From contig JAMCPI010000007.1 in the NCBI GenBank assembly GCA_023379805.1, forward strand, positions 1-64,000: a stretch of DNA of 64,000 nucleotides, given 5' to 3'. This DNA is from Nitrososphaerota archaeon. GTDB taxonomy: Archaea; Thermoproteota; Nitrososphaeria; Nitrososphaerales; JACPRH01. The notes under the pieces are model-generated. The model searched no databases and was not told where the DNA came from. It saw only the letters and a list, made by a program, of their open reading frames with translations. This document shows, one piece after another, positions 7,971 to 16,502 of this stretch. The position numbers and the translations under genes were made by a program. The first letter of the stretch is position 1, and each line of letters starts with the position of its first letter.

Positions 7971-8912
7971 TTACACCTCGTTTTTTACTTCGCTTCGCTT
8001 AGGCTCGTCACCAGTGATCCTGAGGAAGGCGTCCTCCAAGCTTGGATCATAGACTCTGAAGTCTTTAATGACCAAGCCCGATTCATCTAACGCTCTAAGC
8101 ACCGGTATCTTATCGGGTGCTTCAACTGAGACTATGATGCGGTCGGCTTCGATGGAGACAGTTTTGGCTCCAGCTTTCCTCAGCATCTCCTCAACGTCGT
8201 TTACTGCCTGTTCGTCAATCTTTTCGACGAGAGTTATGAGTATACGGGTGTTTAGCTCAACCTCTCTCATAATCTCGTTGATGGAGCCCTCCGTGACCAG
8301 TTTTCCTTGATTCATCACAATAATCCGGTTTGCGATTTCGTTAATATCGCTGAGGAGGTGTGTGGACAAAATTATCGTCTTTCCTTTGCGTGAAAGTGAA
8401 TCAACCACTTCCTTGAAGGCGAGTACGCCTCTGATATCGAGGTTAGCTGATGGCTCGTCGAAGAGAATAATGGGGCTGTCCCCTAGGAGAGTCGTGGCGA
8501 GCATTAGCCTCTGCTTCAAACCTTCAGAGAGCTCTGAAACCTTTTTGCTCGCATGCTCTTTCAATCCATTTTCCTCAAGGCTTCTGCTAATCGTATCATT
8601 ATCGAGCCGTTTGACCCCTGCGAAAAACTTTAAGTTGTCTGCCACACTCATATGGTTGTAGAGCGAGACTTGCTGTGGATGATAGGCTACTCGTCTCCTA
8701 ACATCAACACCGCTCTTCTTCACATCTAACCCGTCAACTTTGATGCTTCCATTGAAGGTGACTAGGCCAATAATGCATTTCAAAACAGTGGTTTTTCCTG
8801 CGCCGTTAGGGCCTAGGAGCGCAATTAGCTCGTTTTTGTCAACCTTGAAGCTTACATCATCGACTGCGTTGAACTTTCCGTATTTTTTGGTCACTCCGTT
8901 CAGTTCAATCAT
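7971..8912 (-). CDS. NosF-like ABC transporter ATPase (copy 2)
   Basis: A 313-residue ATPase. Walker A is GPNGAGKTT, the signature is LSEGLKQRL (the usual Gly-Gly is Glu-Gly here), and Walker B is IILFDEP. A C-terminal extension ends in PSLEDAFLRITGDE, matching PSLEVAFMKATEAP of copy 1. An AT box near 8949-8958 (TTTATTAAA on the minus strand) could drive it with a short leader. It forms an exporter with the permease at 7131-7964. Confidence 0.87.
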   Translation of the reverse strand: MIELNGVTKKYGKFNAVDDVSFKVDKNELIALLGPNGAGKTTVLKCIIGLVTFNGSIKVDGLDVKKSGVDVRRRVAYHPQQVSLYNHMSVADNLKFFAGVKRLDNDTISRSLEENGLKEHASKKVSELSEGLKQRLMLATTLLGDSPIILFDEPSANLDIRGVLAFKEVVDSLSRKGKTIILSTHLLSDINEIANRIIVMNQGKLVTEGSINEIMREVELNTRILITLVEKIDEQAVNDVEEMLRKAGAKTVSIEADRIIVSVEAPDKIPVLRALDESGLVIKDFRVYDPSLEDAFLRITGDEPKRSEVKNEV

Positions 8913-8993
8913 AAGTCGAAGTTACCTGTCTATACAGTCACTTCGTCTTTAATAAAATGAACATCGTTGAAGCGACTTTTTAATCTGTGAACG

Positions 8994-9461
8994 CTATTTC
9001 TTGACGTATGGTTTATGACAGTCGCCGCAGATGCTTTGCGTAGTTTCTTTTGGAATGCCTAGCTCAAACTTATGCTGAAGGTGACAGGTTGTGCATCTAG
9101 CAGGAATATGCGCTATGTGTGAGTGGGCGTCAACAATTCGTACCTCGACTACCCAGAGCCAAGGAAACTTTGTTTTATTTGAGCGGTCGTAATCTTGGTG
9201 GCAGGTCAAGCAGTTAGCGTCGCTTATCGGCTTCGGGTACTTGTGACAGTCCATGCAGGTGACGTTTGCCTTCCCGTGAGGGGAGACGACGTAGCCCTTA
9301 ACATAGGGTTCTTCATTGTGGCATGATGCGCAGCTCTTAGGATCGTTGCTATAGGTTGATCCACCTACGGATGTTGATGTCGCCAAAGAGAGCGTGACGG
9401 CGGCTAATGCAATGATGAGTACAACTGCGAAAATGACTGTTACGACTACGTTGCGCGCCAT
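8994..9461 (-). CDS. Membrane-anchored pentaheme cytochrome c (NapC/NirT/NrfH-like)
   Basis: A 155-residue protein with one N-terminal helix (VVVTVIFAVVLIIALAAV) and five CxxCH heme motifs: CASCH, CMDCH, CLTCH, CTTCH and CGDCH. Size and layout resemble small quinol-oxidising NapC/NrfH-type cytochromes, which pass electrons from quinol to outside reductases; NrfH has four hemes, so five is slightly unusual. It stands 81 nt upstream of the NosF-like gene on the same strand. No cytochrome c assembly genes are seen nearby. Confidence 0.87.
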   Translation of the reverse strand: MARNVVVTVIFAVVLIIALAAVTLSLATSTSVGGSTYSNDPKSCASCHNEEPYVKGYVVSPHGKANVTCMDCHKYPKPISDANCLTCHQDYDRSNKTKFPWLWVVEVRIVDAHSHIAHIPARCTTCHLQHKFELGIPKETTQSICGDCHKPYVKK

Positions 9462-9484
9462 CTTCTGTATTGGCGAAATCGGAT

Positions 9485-9492
9485 CTATATAT
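9485..9492 (-). promoter_or_regulatory. TATA box of pentaheme cytochrome gene
   Basis: ATATATAG on the minus strand is centred about 27 nt before the ATG at 9461, consistent with a leaderless message. Confidence 0.6.
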
Positions 9493-9641
9493 CCACTTCT
9501 AGTGCTGACCTTCTTCTGTCAGTGTGGCGGCCGTGTAGTTAGGCTACCGATTTGTTGTTTGTTCTTGTGGAAGTCAAGGTTATAGTGTATGTTGAGGTTA
9601 TTAGTTATTGGTTCCTCTACATGATTGAACCTGAGTAGTGT

Positions 9642-10526
9642 ATGTTGAATACGAAGTCGAGTTTTCCTAAGGGTGCTGCTGCGTCGAAGACTTCTGTCGC
9701 GATCTTCTTAGCCACTGGCCTAATCGAGATTGTGGTAGGGGTGTTTTCGGGGAGTGCAGCGATATTTGCTGATGGAGCGCACACAATTTCTGATGCTTTG
9801 ATATCCACAATAGTTTGGCTTGGATTGAAGGTTTCTGGACGAGCGCCTGACGGTAAGTTTCACTACGGATATTTTCGGGTTGAGACCTTTTCCGCTGTCA
9901 TAGCCGCCTTTGTTCTAGTTGGGGTCGGTATTGTTATTCTAGTTAGATCGTATTTTGCTCTTTTGAGACCTGTTGAGATTTCGAATCCTGTGCTACCGCT
10001 GGTTACTGCTGCTGCAGCATCTGGTGTAGACTGGGGTATGGGTTTGGTTAAGCGGCGGATTGCTAAAGAGGAGATGAGTGAGGCGTTGCGGCTTGACTCT
10101 TATAATACGATGAAGAGCGGGCTTTCCTCGCTGTTCGCCTTCTTAGGTATCTTTTCGGCAACATATTTTGCAGAGGCTGATGCGCTGGCCGGAATCGGTA
10201 TCTCTTTCTTCGTCTTTGTAGTGGCGTATACTACAGTGCGTGAGTCAGCACTTGTTTTAATGGATGCCTGTGAATGCTTCGATGTTACCGATGCTATCAA
10301 ATCGACAGCAGAGGGGATAAATGGGGTGAAGCGCGTAGATTCAGTTCGGCTTAGACATTCTGGTCCATACATTTTCGGCGACTTACATATTCAGGTTAAC
10401 GGCAAGACGACTGTAAACGAGTCCGATAAGATAATCCGTAGAATTAAATCGGCGATTAAAGAAATTGTTCCGACTCTTGAACAGCTAACGGTCGAGATTA
10501 GCTCTGGGGAGGAGGAAGAGGAGTGA
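9642..10526 (+). CDS. Cation diffusion facilitator (CDF) metal exporter
   Basis: A 294-residue transporter with six helices and a cytoplasmic C-terminal ferredoxin-like domain. Helix 2 has the metal-binding ADGAHTISD motif (HxxxD), followed by the basic loop GKFHYGYFRVET typical of CDF proteins. The C-terminal domain contains VRLRHSGPYIFGDLHIQV. The protein ends in a run of Glu. These exporters remove Zn, Fe, Mn, Co or Ni from the cytoplasm in exchange for protons. Given the CooC genes nearby nickel is possible, but the sequence does not decide this. Confidence 0.9.
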   Translation: MLNTKSSFPKGAAASKTSVAIFLATGLIEIVVGVFSGSAAIFADGAHTISDALISTIVWLGLKVSGRAPDGKFHYGYFRVETFSAVIAAFVLVGVGIVILVRSYFALLRPVEISNPVLPLVTAAAASGVDWGMGLVKRRIAKEEMSEALRLDSYNTMKSGLSSLFAFLGIFSATYFAEADALAGIGISFFVFVVAYTTVRESALVLMDACECFDVTDAIKSTAEGINGVKRVDSVRLRHSGPYIFGDLHIQVNGKTTVNESDKIIRRIKSAIKEIVPTLEQLTVEISSGEEEEE

Positions 10527-10556
10527 ATGACGCCGCCACCGCTTTTTAACTTTCTT

Positions 10557-10564
10557 CTTATAAG
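10557..10564 (+). promoter_or_regulatory. TATA box of ilvD
   Basis: CTTATAAG predicts transcription from about 10587, giving a leader of about 19 nt before the ilvD ATG. Confidence 0.45.
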
Positions 10565-10605
10565 CTAGAAAACATAATTACTAAGCAGCTGAAAGGCAGA
10601 AGACG

Positions 10606-12273
10606 ATGCGCAGCGATACAATCAAGAAAGGAGTTGAGAAGGCACCGCACCGCAGCCTATTGAGAGCTGTTGGTCTCACTGAGAAGGATTTCGACAAACC
10701 CTTCATCGGCGTAGCTAACTCGTTCGTCGAGATAATCCCGGGCCATGTCCATCTGCAAGAGTTCGGTAAAATTGTGAAGCAGGCTATCCGTGAAGCGGGT
10801 GGTGTCCCCTTCGAATTCAACACTATCGGTGTGGACGATGGCATCACGATGGGTCACTCGGGAATGCGCTACTCTCTCCCCAGCCGCGAGATCATCGCAG
10901 ACTCCGTTGAAACGATGATGCGCGCTCATAATCTTGACGGTTTAGTGTGTATACCCAACTGCGACAAGATTGTTCCGGGAATGATTATGGGTGCGCTGCG
11001 CGTTAACGTTCCGACGATTTTTGTCAGCGGCGGCGCAATGCGGGCTGGAAAAACACCTCGTGGCCGAACAATCGATTTCATCTCGGTCTACGAGGGAGTT
11101 GGTGCCTACCGCTCCGGAAATATCAGTAAAGAAGATCTTGAAGAGCTGGAGCAGTACGGCTGCCCCGACTGCGGATCCTGCGCCGGACTCTTCACGGCCA
11201 ATTCAATGAACTGCCTCTGTGAAGCACTAGGTATCGCTCTCCCAAGAAACGGCACCGCGCTCGCTAAAACGCCTGAGCGTGAAGAACTGGCTCGACAGGC
11301 TGGGCGGCAGATAATGCAGCTGATAGAAAAAGATCTGAAACCCCGCGAGATAATTACGTCGGCTGCGCTGGATAACGCGATGGTGCTGGATCTAGCGATG
11401 GGCGGCTCTACCAATACTATACTCCACCTGCTCGCAATTGCGTCAGAGGCTGGAGTAAACTACTCCGTATCAACGATAAACGAGTTGGCTGAGAATGTGC
11501 CTCATCTCTGCAAGGTCAGCCCCGCCTCGAAGTGGCATATGGAGGATGTTGATCGCGCAGGAGGTGTCTCGGCTATTTTGAAGGAGATTAGTCGGCGACC
11601 CGGAGCGCTCAATCTCGCTTCGAAGACCGTGACTCTCCGCAGCCTAGGGGAGAACATTAAGGACAGTCGTATACAGGATGAAGAGGTGATCAAGCGGCTG
11701 GAGAATCCTTACAGTCAACACGGTGGTCTGATGGTGCTTTACGGTAACCTCGCGCCTGATGGAGCACTTCTGAAGATTGGTGCAGTAGACCCTGACATAC
11801 GTAACCATGAAGGCCCTGCTAAGATATTCGAATCGCAGGAGGAGGCTGGTGAAAAGATTCTTAGAGGTGCAGTGAAATCTGGTGATGTCACTGTAATTCG
11901 CTACGAAGGGCCAAGGGGTGGCCCGGGGATGCCTGAGATGCTGGCTCCAACAGCGGCTCTCGTAGGTATGGGGCTCGGTAGAACAGTTGCGTTAATCACT
12001 GACGGAAGATTCTCAGGGGGCACAAGAGGCATCGCAATCGGGCACGTCTCACCTGAAGCTGCGGACGGCGGCCCAATATGTTTGCTCAAAGAGGGCGACA
12101 TCATCCAGATAGATCTTGAGAAGCACACTTTGAATGTTAAGCTCACAGAGAAGGAGCTGAAGGCGCGCCGCGCAAAGTGGACCCCCCCAGAACCGAAGAT
12201 CAAAACAGGCTACTTGGCCAGATATGCAAAGATGGTGTCATCAGCAAACTCTGGAGCAGTCCTCAAAATATAA
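10606..12273 (+). CDS. ilvD: Dihydroxy-acid dehydratase
   Basis: A full-length 555-residue enzyme that dehydrates 2,3-dihydroxy-isovalerate and -methylvalerate to the 2-oxo acids of valine and isoleucine synthesis. Visible motifs are [48 protein letters not shown] and GGRGPGMPEM-like (RGGPGMPEM). At the position where 2Fe-2S type enzymes carry a third Cys the sequence reads ANSFVE, like the oxygen-sensitive 4Fe-4S type of E. coli; this is from memory of alignments. It stands apart from the ilvB-leuD cluster at 24.9-30.5 kb. ilvC and leuB are not in the window. Confidence 0.95.
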   Translation: MRSDTIKKGVEKAPHRSLLRAVGLTEKDFDKPFIGVANSFVEIIPGHVHLQEFGKIVKQAIREAGGVPFEFNTIGVDDGITMGHSGMRYSLPSREIIADSVETMMRAHNLDGLVCIPNCDKIVPGMIMGALRVNVPTIFVSGGAMRAGKTPRGRTIDFISVYEGVGAYRSGNISKEDLEELEQYGCPDCGSCAGLFTANSMNCLCEALGIALPRNGTALAKTPEREELARQAGRQIMQLIEKDLKPREIITSAALDNAMVLDLAMGGSTNTILHLLAIASEAGVNYSVSTINELAENVPHLCKVSPASKWHMEDVDRAGGVSAILKEISRRPGALNLASKTVTLRSLGENIKDSRIQDEEVIKRLENPYSQHGGLMVLYGNLAPDGALLKIGAVDPDIRNHEGPAKIFESQEEAGEKILRGAVKSGDVTVIRYEGPRGGPGMPEMLAPTAALVGMGLGRTVALITDGRFSGGTRGIAIGHVSPEAADGGPICLLKEGDIIQIDLEKHTLNVKLTEKELKARRAKWTPPEPKIKTGYLARYAKMVSSANSGAVLKI

Positions 12274-12948
12274 ATTGCTAAAACCGCAAGATTGAAAATA
12301 ACTGGTTGACGAAACCAATCGCTCTGTTATCCTCCTGTTTGAGATTGAACGCTTAGCAATACTTGCAATCTTAAGGCAATTATGTAGAGAGAACAGGTTA
12401 GAAGCAGTTAGAAGCTGTTTGATTAGTTATTAGATGCGCACCCTCTCATGCAGATCTACTTTGAAACCATGAACATACCATGAATATTTGTATTCGAAAA
12501 CAAGTAACAGTGCAGATATGGTTATGTCTCACTTCTTTTCTATAATTGCATTATCGCTCTTTGTGCACGCACGCGTGCTGCGGATACTAGGGGGAGGATC
12601 TAAATACTGTTGAAATGTGCGTAAGAATTCAGTCATTGTTCTAATGGAGTTGCTTGGAAGGAATCTCTAGATTTGCAACGCTTGTTAAAAACATTGATTC
12701 TGGCTGCAAGATTATCCTCAGTGATATTTGGCTAAGAAGTATGTAAAATTGCATGCGCTGTAAGCTGAATTACTGTTTCCCTTATGGAGTTTGTTGGGCT
12801 AATGTAAGGCTGGACAGAGAGCTTTAGCTATGCGTGGTAAGGGCGGTGGCGTGTTTTTTTGTGTATGTGGTATGTTTGAGTTCCGTTAAGGTAATGAGCT
12901 GATTGGGCGGCTTAAGGTATTTATGGTACGGTGTCATGACGAGGCTAT
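12274..12948. other. 675-bp intergenic region
   Basis: I see no gene here on either strand. The sequence is AT-rich and holds a small tandem repeat (GTTAGAAGC at 12398-12406 and 12408-12416) and a GTGTTTTTTTGTG T-tract near 12850-12862. The right end carries the promoter of the DUF362 gene. Confidence 0.5.
12917..12924 (+). promoter_or_regulatory. TATA box of DUF362 gene
   Basis: GTATTTAT is centred about 28 nt before the ATG at 12949, consistent with a nearly leaderless message. Confidence 0.5.
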
Positions 12949-14124
12949 ATGCCTGTTTCACGTCGTAGACTGATCTATTTGGCTGTAACGGCGGGCGGAG
13001 CTGTGATTGTTCTTTCCGCCACAGGTGGATTGCTGTATTTGGGTGGGAAGCCTGGTGCGGTTGAAAATGGTACCCGCACCACTACTGCCAACGCGGTGAC
13101 TAAACAGCTTAACATCACGAGTACCACAACCACGACTAGTACTCAGGCTAAGATGAGATTCAGTAATCCTTACACTGAGAACGGGAAGAGTCTCGTTAGT
13201 GTAGTTCAGGGGAGTGGAAGGCCTGAGGATGTGCCAGAGATGGTGAAGAACAGTGTAGCTGTGATAGGAGGGATTGAGAAGATTGATGTTAAGGGCAAAA
13301 AGGTGTTTGTGAAACCGAACACCAATAGTAACCATCCGCCACCGGCTGTTACTAGTCCGCTTATCGTTGGCACTGTTGTGAAGATGCTTATGGATGCAGG
13401 GGCAGCTGAGGTAAAGGTGGGGGACTGCTCCAACATCAATAATCAGACTAGTCAGGTTATGATGGATCAAGGAATCCAGAGGGCGGTTGAGGATGCAGGT
13501 GGTGAAGTGGTTTTTCTGGACCAGCAGGAGTATGTCACGGTGTCGATGCCTTGGGGAAAATGGTTGACCGAGACGCGTATCTCAAAACCGGTTTACGAAG
13601 CTGAGCGGCTGATTGATCTCCCTGTTATTAAGAGTCACAATGTCGCGGGATTCACGATGAGCATGAAGAACTTCGTCGGGGCAATTCACAAGTCAAGCCG
13701 CCTTGATCCTTCTTGGCTTCCCAGCACCACGGTCTTTCACAGCTGCGGAAACCCGTCGGAAGCAGTTGCTGAGCTGAATGTGTTGGTGAAGCCTGATCTC
13801 ATCGTAATGGATGGGACGAAGAGTCTCGTATCCTACGGAGAAGGTGATGACGCTGGCGAGGTTCGGGATACAAACTTGGTTGTGGCCAGTGGAGACAGGG
13901 TGGCTAATGACATTGTTGGGTTAAGCGTTATCAAGAGTTTCGGACTTTGGCCTATGGTTACCGACAAGGATGTTTGGGCTCAGGGTACAATTCAACGTGC
14001 GCTGGAGCTTTCGCTTGGTCAGCGTAGCGACAAAATAAAGATAATCAGCAAATCTCTAGTTGGACAAGAGAAACTTGATCCTCTTCTCCAAAAAATTCAT
14101 AGTATTTCGGGAATACCTGCCTGA
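12949..14124 (+). CDS. Tat-exported DUF362 protein
   Basis: A 391-residue protein. The N-terminus has a twin-arginine signal (SRRRLIYLAVTAGG) followed by a hydrophobic stretch and a Thr/Ser-rich linker (residues 45-65). The body matches DUF362: VFVKPNTNSNHPPPA, a KMLMDAGAAEVKVGDC segment and LPVIKSHNVAGFTMSMKNFVG. DUF362 proteins often travel with ferredoxins and redox enzymes, but their reaction is not settled. Tat export implies a fold completed in the cytoplasm, perhaps with a cofactor. No ferredoxin domain is fused here. aIF1A follows 89 nt downstream but is unlikely to be functionally linked. Confidence 0.82.
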   Translation: MPVSRRRLIYLAVTAGGAVIVLSATGGLLYLGGKPGAVENGTRTTTANAVTKQLNITSTTTTTSTQAKMRFSNPYTENGKSLVSVVQGSGRPEDVPEMVKNSVAVIGGIEKIDVKGKKVFVKPNTNSNHPPPAVTSPLIVGTVVKMLMDAGAAEVKVGDCSNINNQTSQVMMDQGIQRAVEDAGGEVVFLDQQEYVTVSMPWGKWLTETRISKPVYEAERLIDLPVIKSHNVAGFTMSMKNFVGAIHKSSRLDPSWLPSTTVFHSCGNPSEAVAELNVLVKPDLIVMDGTKSLVSYGEGDDAGEVRDTNLVVASGDRVANDIVGLSVIKSFGLWPMVTDKDVWAQGTIQRALELSLGQRSDKIKIISKSLVGQEKLDPLLQKIHSISGIPA

Positions 14125-14213
14125 GAAGTTTTCAAAAGTAGGCTATCAAAAAAGTTAAATCTGTAAAGCGTCCGGAGACTACTGAGGGCTCGAAAATCGG
14201 CAAACGTAAAGTC

Positions 14214-14504
14214 TTGAATGAAGCGGATCTGAAGAAGCTCACTCTACCCGAAGAGGGAGAGCTGATCGGCCGGGTTTTGAAGATGTCCGGCGGAGAGCAT
14301 GTCATAGTCAAGTGTACTGATGGAAAGACTCGTATGGCGAGAATCCGAGGTAAAATGAAGCGGCGCATGTGGGTTCGCGAAAACGACATGGTGCTTGTGG
14401 CGCCTTGGGACTTCAAAGACGATCGAGCCGATATTGTATGGCGATACACAGTCTCACAGGTCGAGTGGCTAAGAAACAACAGCTACATTCCAGACGGGCT
14501 GTAA
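14214..14504 (+). CDS. Translation initiation factor aIF1A
   Basis: A protein of about 96 residues with the OB-fold core GELIGRVLKMSGGEHVIVKC, RIRGKMKRRMWVRENDMVLVAPWDF and DIVWRYTVSQVEWL. aIF1A binds the A site of the small subunit and promotes scanning-free start selection in archaea. The first usual start codon in frame is TTG at 14214. The frame is open upstream to 14142 and encodes a basic stretch (VKRPETTEGSKIGKRKV) resembling the N-terminal tails of this family, but no ATG, GTG or TTG lies there. The true start may therefore be atypical. Confidence 0.9.
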   Translation: MNEADLKKLTLPEEGELIGRVLKMSGGEHVIVKCTDGKTRMARIRGKMKRRMWVRENDMVLVAPWDFKDDRADIVWRYTVSQVEWLRNNSYIPDGL

Positions 14505-14844
14505 AAGAAGTATTCTTCACAAAGCATTCAGATTCCTCTAGACATACTAAGTCACTCATCCCATTTACACAGCATGTCAATTGAATGAAATTGATTATCG
14601 GCTGTTTTGGATAACAGCTACCAGATCTCGTTCTCCAAGCTGATAAAAATCGGTTTTGGGGCCGAAAAGTTAAGGTGATAGAAGACGCAACGTAACTTAT
14701 CTATAAAATCGCCTGTTTATCAACATCTATTTCTAGAAAGATGTGATTCAAGCTAAGTTATTACCAGCAATTCATCTGATGAAAAACTGTTCATTCGAAA
14801 AGGTTTTTTAACACAACATATTCTATACCGAACAGGCGGAGCAT
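14505..14844. other. Intergenic region before the AOR operon
   Basis: No gene is seen. It holds an AT box CTATAAAA at about 14700-14707 and a TTTTTTAA box at about 14804-14811. The latter would start transcription near 14834, just before the small membrane-protein gene at 14845, and is the best promoter candidate for the downstream AOR operon. Confidence 0.4.
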
Positions 14845-15003
14845 GTGCTTCGGACATTAATCAACGCGTTGTATACCCCGAATATATGGCAGAATAGGCT
14901 TGACGATAACATTGGGATAATCGTTGTCGTAGCAGCCTTCACTATAGTAGCCATTCACTTCATAATCAGGCATGTCAACCCTCCTCTCAGGGGAGATCAT
15001 TGA
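14845..15003 (+). CDS. Small one-helix membrane protein heading the AOR operon
   Basis: A 52-residue frame from GTG at 14845 to TGA at 15001-15003. It starts VLRTLINALYTPN, has a single helix (IGIIVVVAAFTIVAIHFII) and a short basic/proline tail. A purine-rich GGCGGAG lies 4 nt before the GTG. Its stop is separated from the cytochrome b ATG by one base, and the Shine-Dalgarno of the cytochrome gene lies inside its last codons. This coupling suggests it is a small subunit of the membrane complex. No family recognised. Confidence 0.55.
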   Translation: MLRTLINALYTPNIWQNRLDDNIGIIVVVAAFTIVAIHFIIRHVNPPLRGDH

Positions 15004-15004
15004 A

Positions 15005-15718
15005 ATGACTGACGAAAAAGTTAGACGGCATGATATTGCCCAGAGAGTGTATCATTGGGTAAATCTATCAAGCTTGCTTATACTCCTCTGGACTGGGTTA
15101 ACAATTTACGATCTGAACCTATTCGGTCTTCAACCTTTATCAGCATTCGCGAAGACAGTTATAGGTACTACCTACACTCCGCTAATTTACGATCTACATC
15201 GATATGCGGCATTCACACTCCTAGGTTCATTGATTTTCCACATTACATATGATACCGGAATAAGGGGTATCTTTTGGAGCGAGTTACCCTCTAGAGCTGA
15301 CTTTAAAGCTCAGAACGTTATGGCCAAGAACTTCTTGGGTCGATCAAGAGAATACGTAAAGTTCCACAAGTACAACCCTGGTCAGAAGATGCTTCACATC
15401 GGTATCGCTATAGTCGTCCTTCTGATCGGTGCAACCGGCTTAATGTTGAGTGCCAATTACCGTTGGCTTGTTCCAATCTGGTTCTTAAATGTCAACTTTG
15501 ATTTTCTGCTCTACTGGACTAGAGTTCTCCATGATGTGCTCACCTTTGCGCTTGTCGCGATGGTGGTAATGCACTTCTACTTCTCTGTAAGGTTAGAGAA
15601 CCTGCCGACATTCAAGAGCATGATAACCGGTTGGGTGCCACGGCACTATCAGGAGAAACACTTCTCTTCCACAGAGGAGCCTGAGCTAATCCCAGCATCG
15701 CACGAAAAGGAGAGATAA
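15005..15718 (+). CDS. FdhI-like cytochrome b subunit
   Basis: A 237-residue protein with four transmembrane helices. Heme-ligand candidates are the His in RVYHWVNL (helix 1), LHRYAAF and LIFHITYD (helix 2) and LHDVLTF and VVMHFYF (helix 4), the layout of formate dehydrogenase gamma/cytochrome b561-like subunits. It would pass electrons between a ferredoxin-type subunit and the quinone pool. The ATG at 15005 has GGGGAG upstream; an earlier in-frame start at 14972 overlaps the preceding small gene and is less likely. The next gene encodes the iron-sulfur subunit. A paralogue is at 23186-24013. Confidence 0.88.
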   Translation: MTDEKVRRHDIAQRVYHWVNLSSLLILLWTGLTIYDLNLFGLQPLSAFAKTVIGTTYTPLIYDLHRYAAFTLLGSLIFHITYDTGIRGIFWSELPSRADFKAQNVMAKNFLGRSREYVKFHKYNPGQKMLHIGIAIVVLLIGATGLMLSANYRWLVPIWFLNVNFDFLLYWTRVLHDVLTFALVAMVVMHFYFSVRLENLPTFKSMITGWVPRHYQEKHFSSTEEPELIPASHEKER

Positions 15719-15730
15719 AGGTGATAATAA

Positions 15731-16480
15731 ATGGGTGAAGAATCGGGTATGCCAAAAACTTCGCGTCGAAAATTTATAGCCGGCGCCGCCATAGTTGGCG
15801 CAGTAGTAACCGTCGAGGCCGCTTCAACAGTCGGATACTTCAATCACCAATATGAGCCGAGGACACCTCCAAAGCCTAAGGGTGTTGTCGTAACCGATAT
15901 GGAAGTATGTGGCGGCTGCAGAAGCTGTCAAGCGGCTTGCACCGCATATAATGAGGGTGAAGTTCAGCCGGATCTATCTAGAATCCAGATACTGAAAGAT
16001 TACTTTTCAGGCGACTATCTTCCAAACCCCTGTTCTCAATGTGTATGGCCTGGTTGCCTCTACTCCTGTCCAACAGGTGCGCTGCAGGTTGATACTGGTA
16101 CGGAGGGCGGTTTACCTCAGCTTGAGGTGAGGCTTACATCGTTGCTATCGGGCAAGCTAACCCCCGATACTACACCAGGAACTAACGCGAGAGTCGTCAA
16201 TACGAGAGAGTGCATCGGGTGCCAGCAGTGTGTCGAGGGCTGCGCGAAGATATTTGACATCTCAAGGGTTAGGTTCAACACGAAGAAACAGGTTGTAACC
16301 AAGTGTCACCTCTGCGGCGGAAAACCTCAATGTGTCAGGTTCTGTCCTGTAGGCGCCATTATGTATGCCAGCTCAGATCAAGGTGTTTCCAACGGCTACG
16401 ACGGCCAAGGTAACATCATCTGGAGGCCTCCTGAGGCTAAAGCGAAGCGCGAGGACGAGCTCAGAGGAATCTTGTGGTAA
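15731..16480 (+). CDS. Tat-exported four-cluster ferredoxin subunit of the AOR complex
   Basis: A 249-residue protein with a twin-arginine signal (TSRRKFIAGAAIVGAVVTVEA). Four cysteine groups follow: CGGCRSCQAAC, CSQCVWPGCLYSC, CIGCQQCVEGC and CHLCGGKPQCVRFC. That is the four [4Fe-4S] arrangement of HybA/DmsB/FdnH-type electron-transfer subunits. A GGTGA ribosome site lies 7 nt before the ATG. It sits between the cytochrome b gene and the AOR gene, so it should link the two. The Tat signal implies an extracytoplasmic position, or an uncleaved anchor. Confidence 0.9.
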   Translation: MGEESGMPKTSRRKFIAGAAIVGAVVTVEAASTVGYFNHQYEPRTPPKPKGVVVTDMEVCGGCRSCQAACTAYNEGEVQPDLSRIQILKDYFSGDYLPNPCSQCVWPGCLYSCPTGALQVDTGTEGGLPQLEVRLTSLLSGKLTPDTTPGTNARVVNTRECIGCQQCVEGCAKIFDISRVRFNTKKQVVTKCHLCGGKPQCVRFCPVGAIMYASSDQGVSNGYDGQGNIIWRPPEAKAKREDELRGILW

Positions 16481-16502
16481 AAGGAGAATAGGTGAATAGA
16501 AA

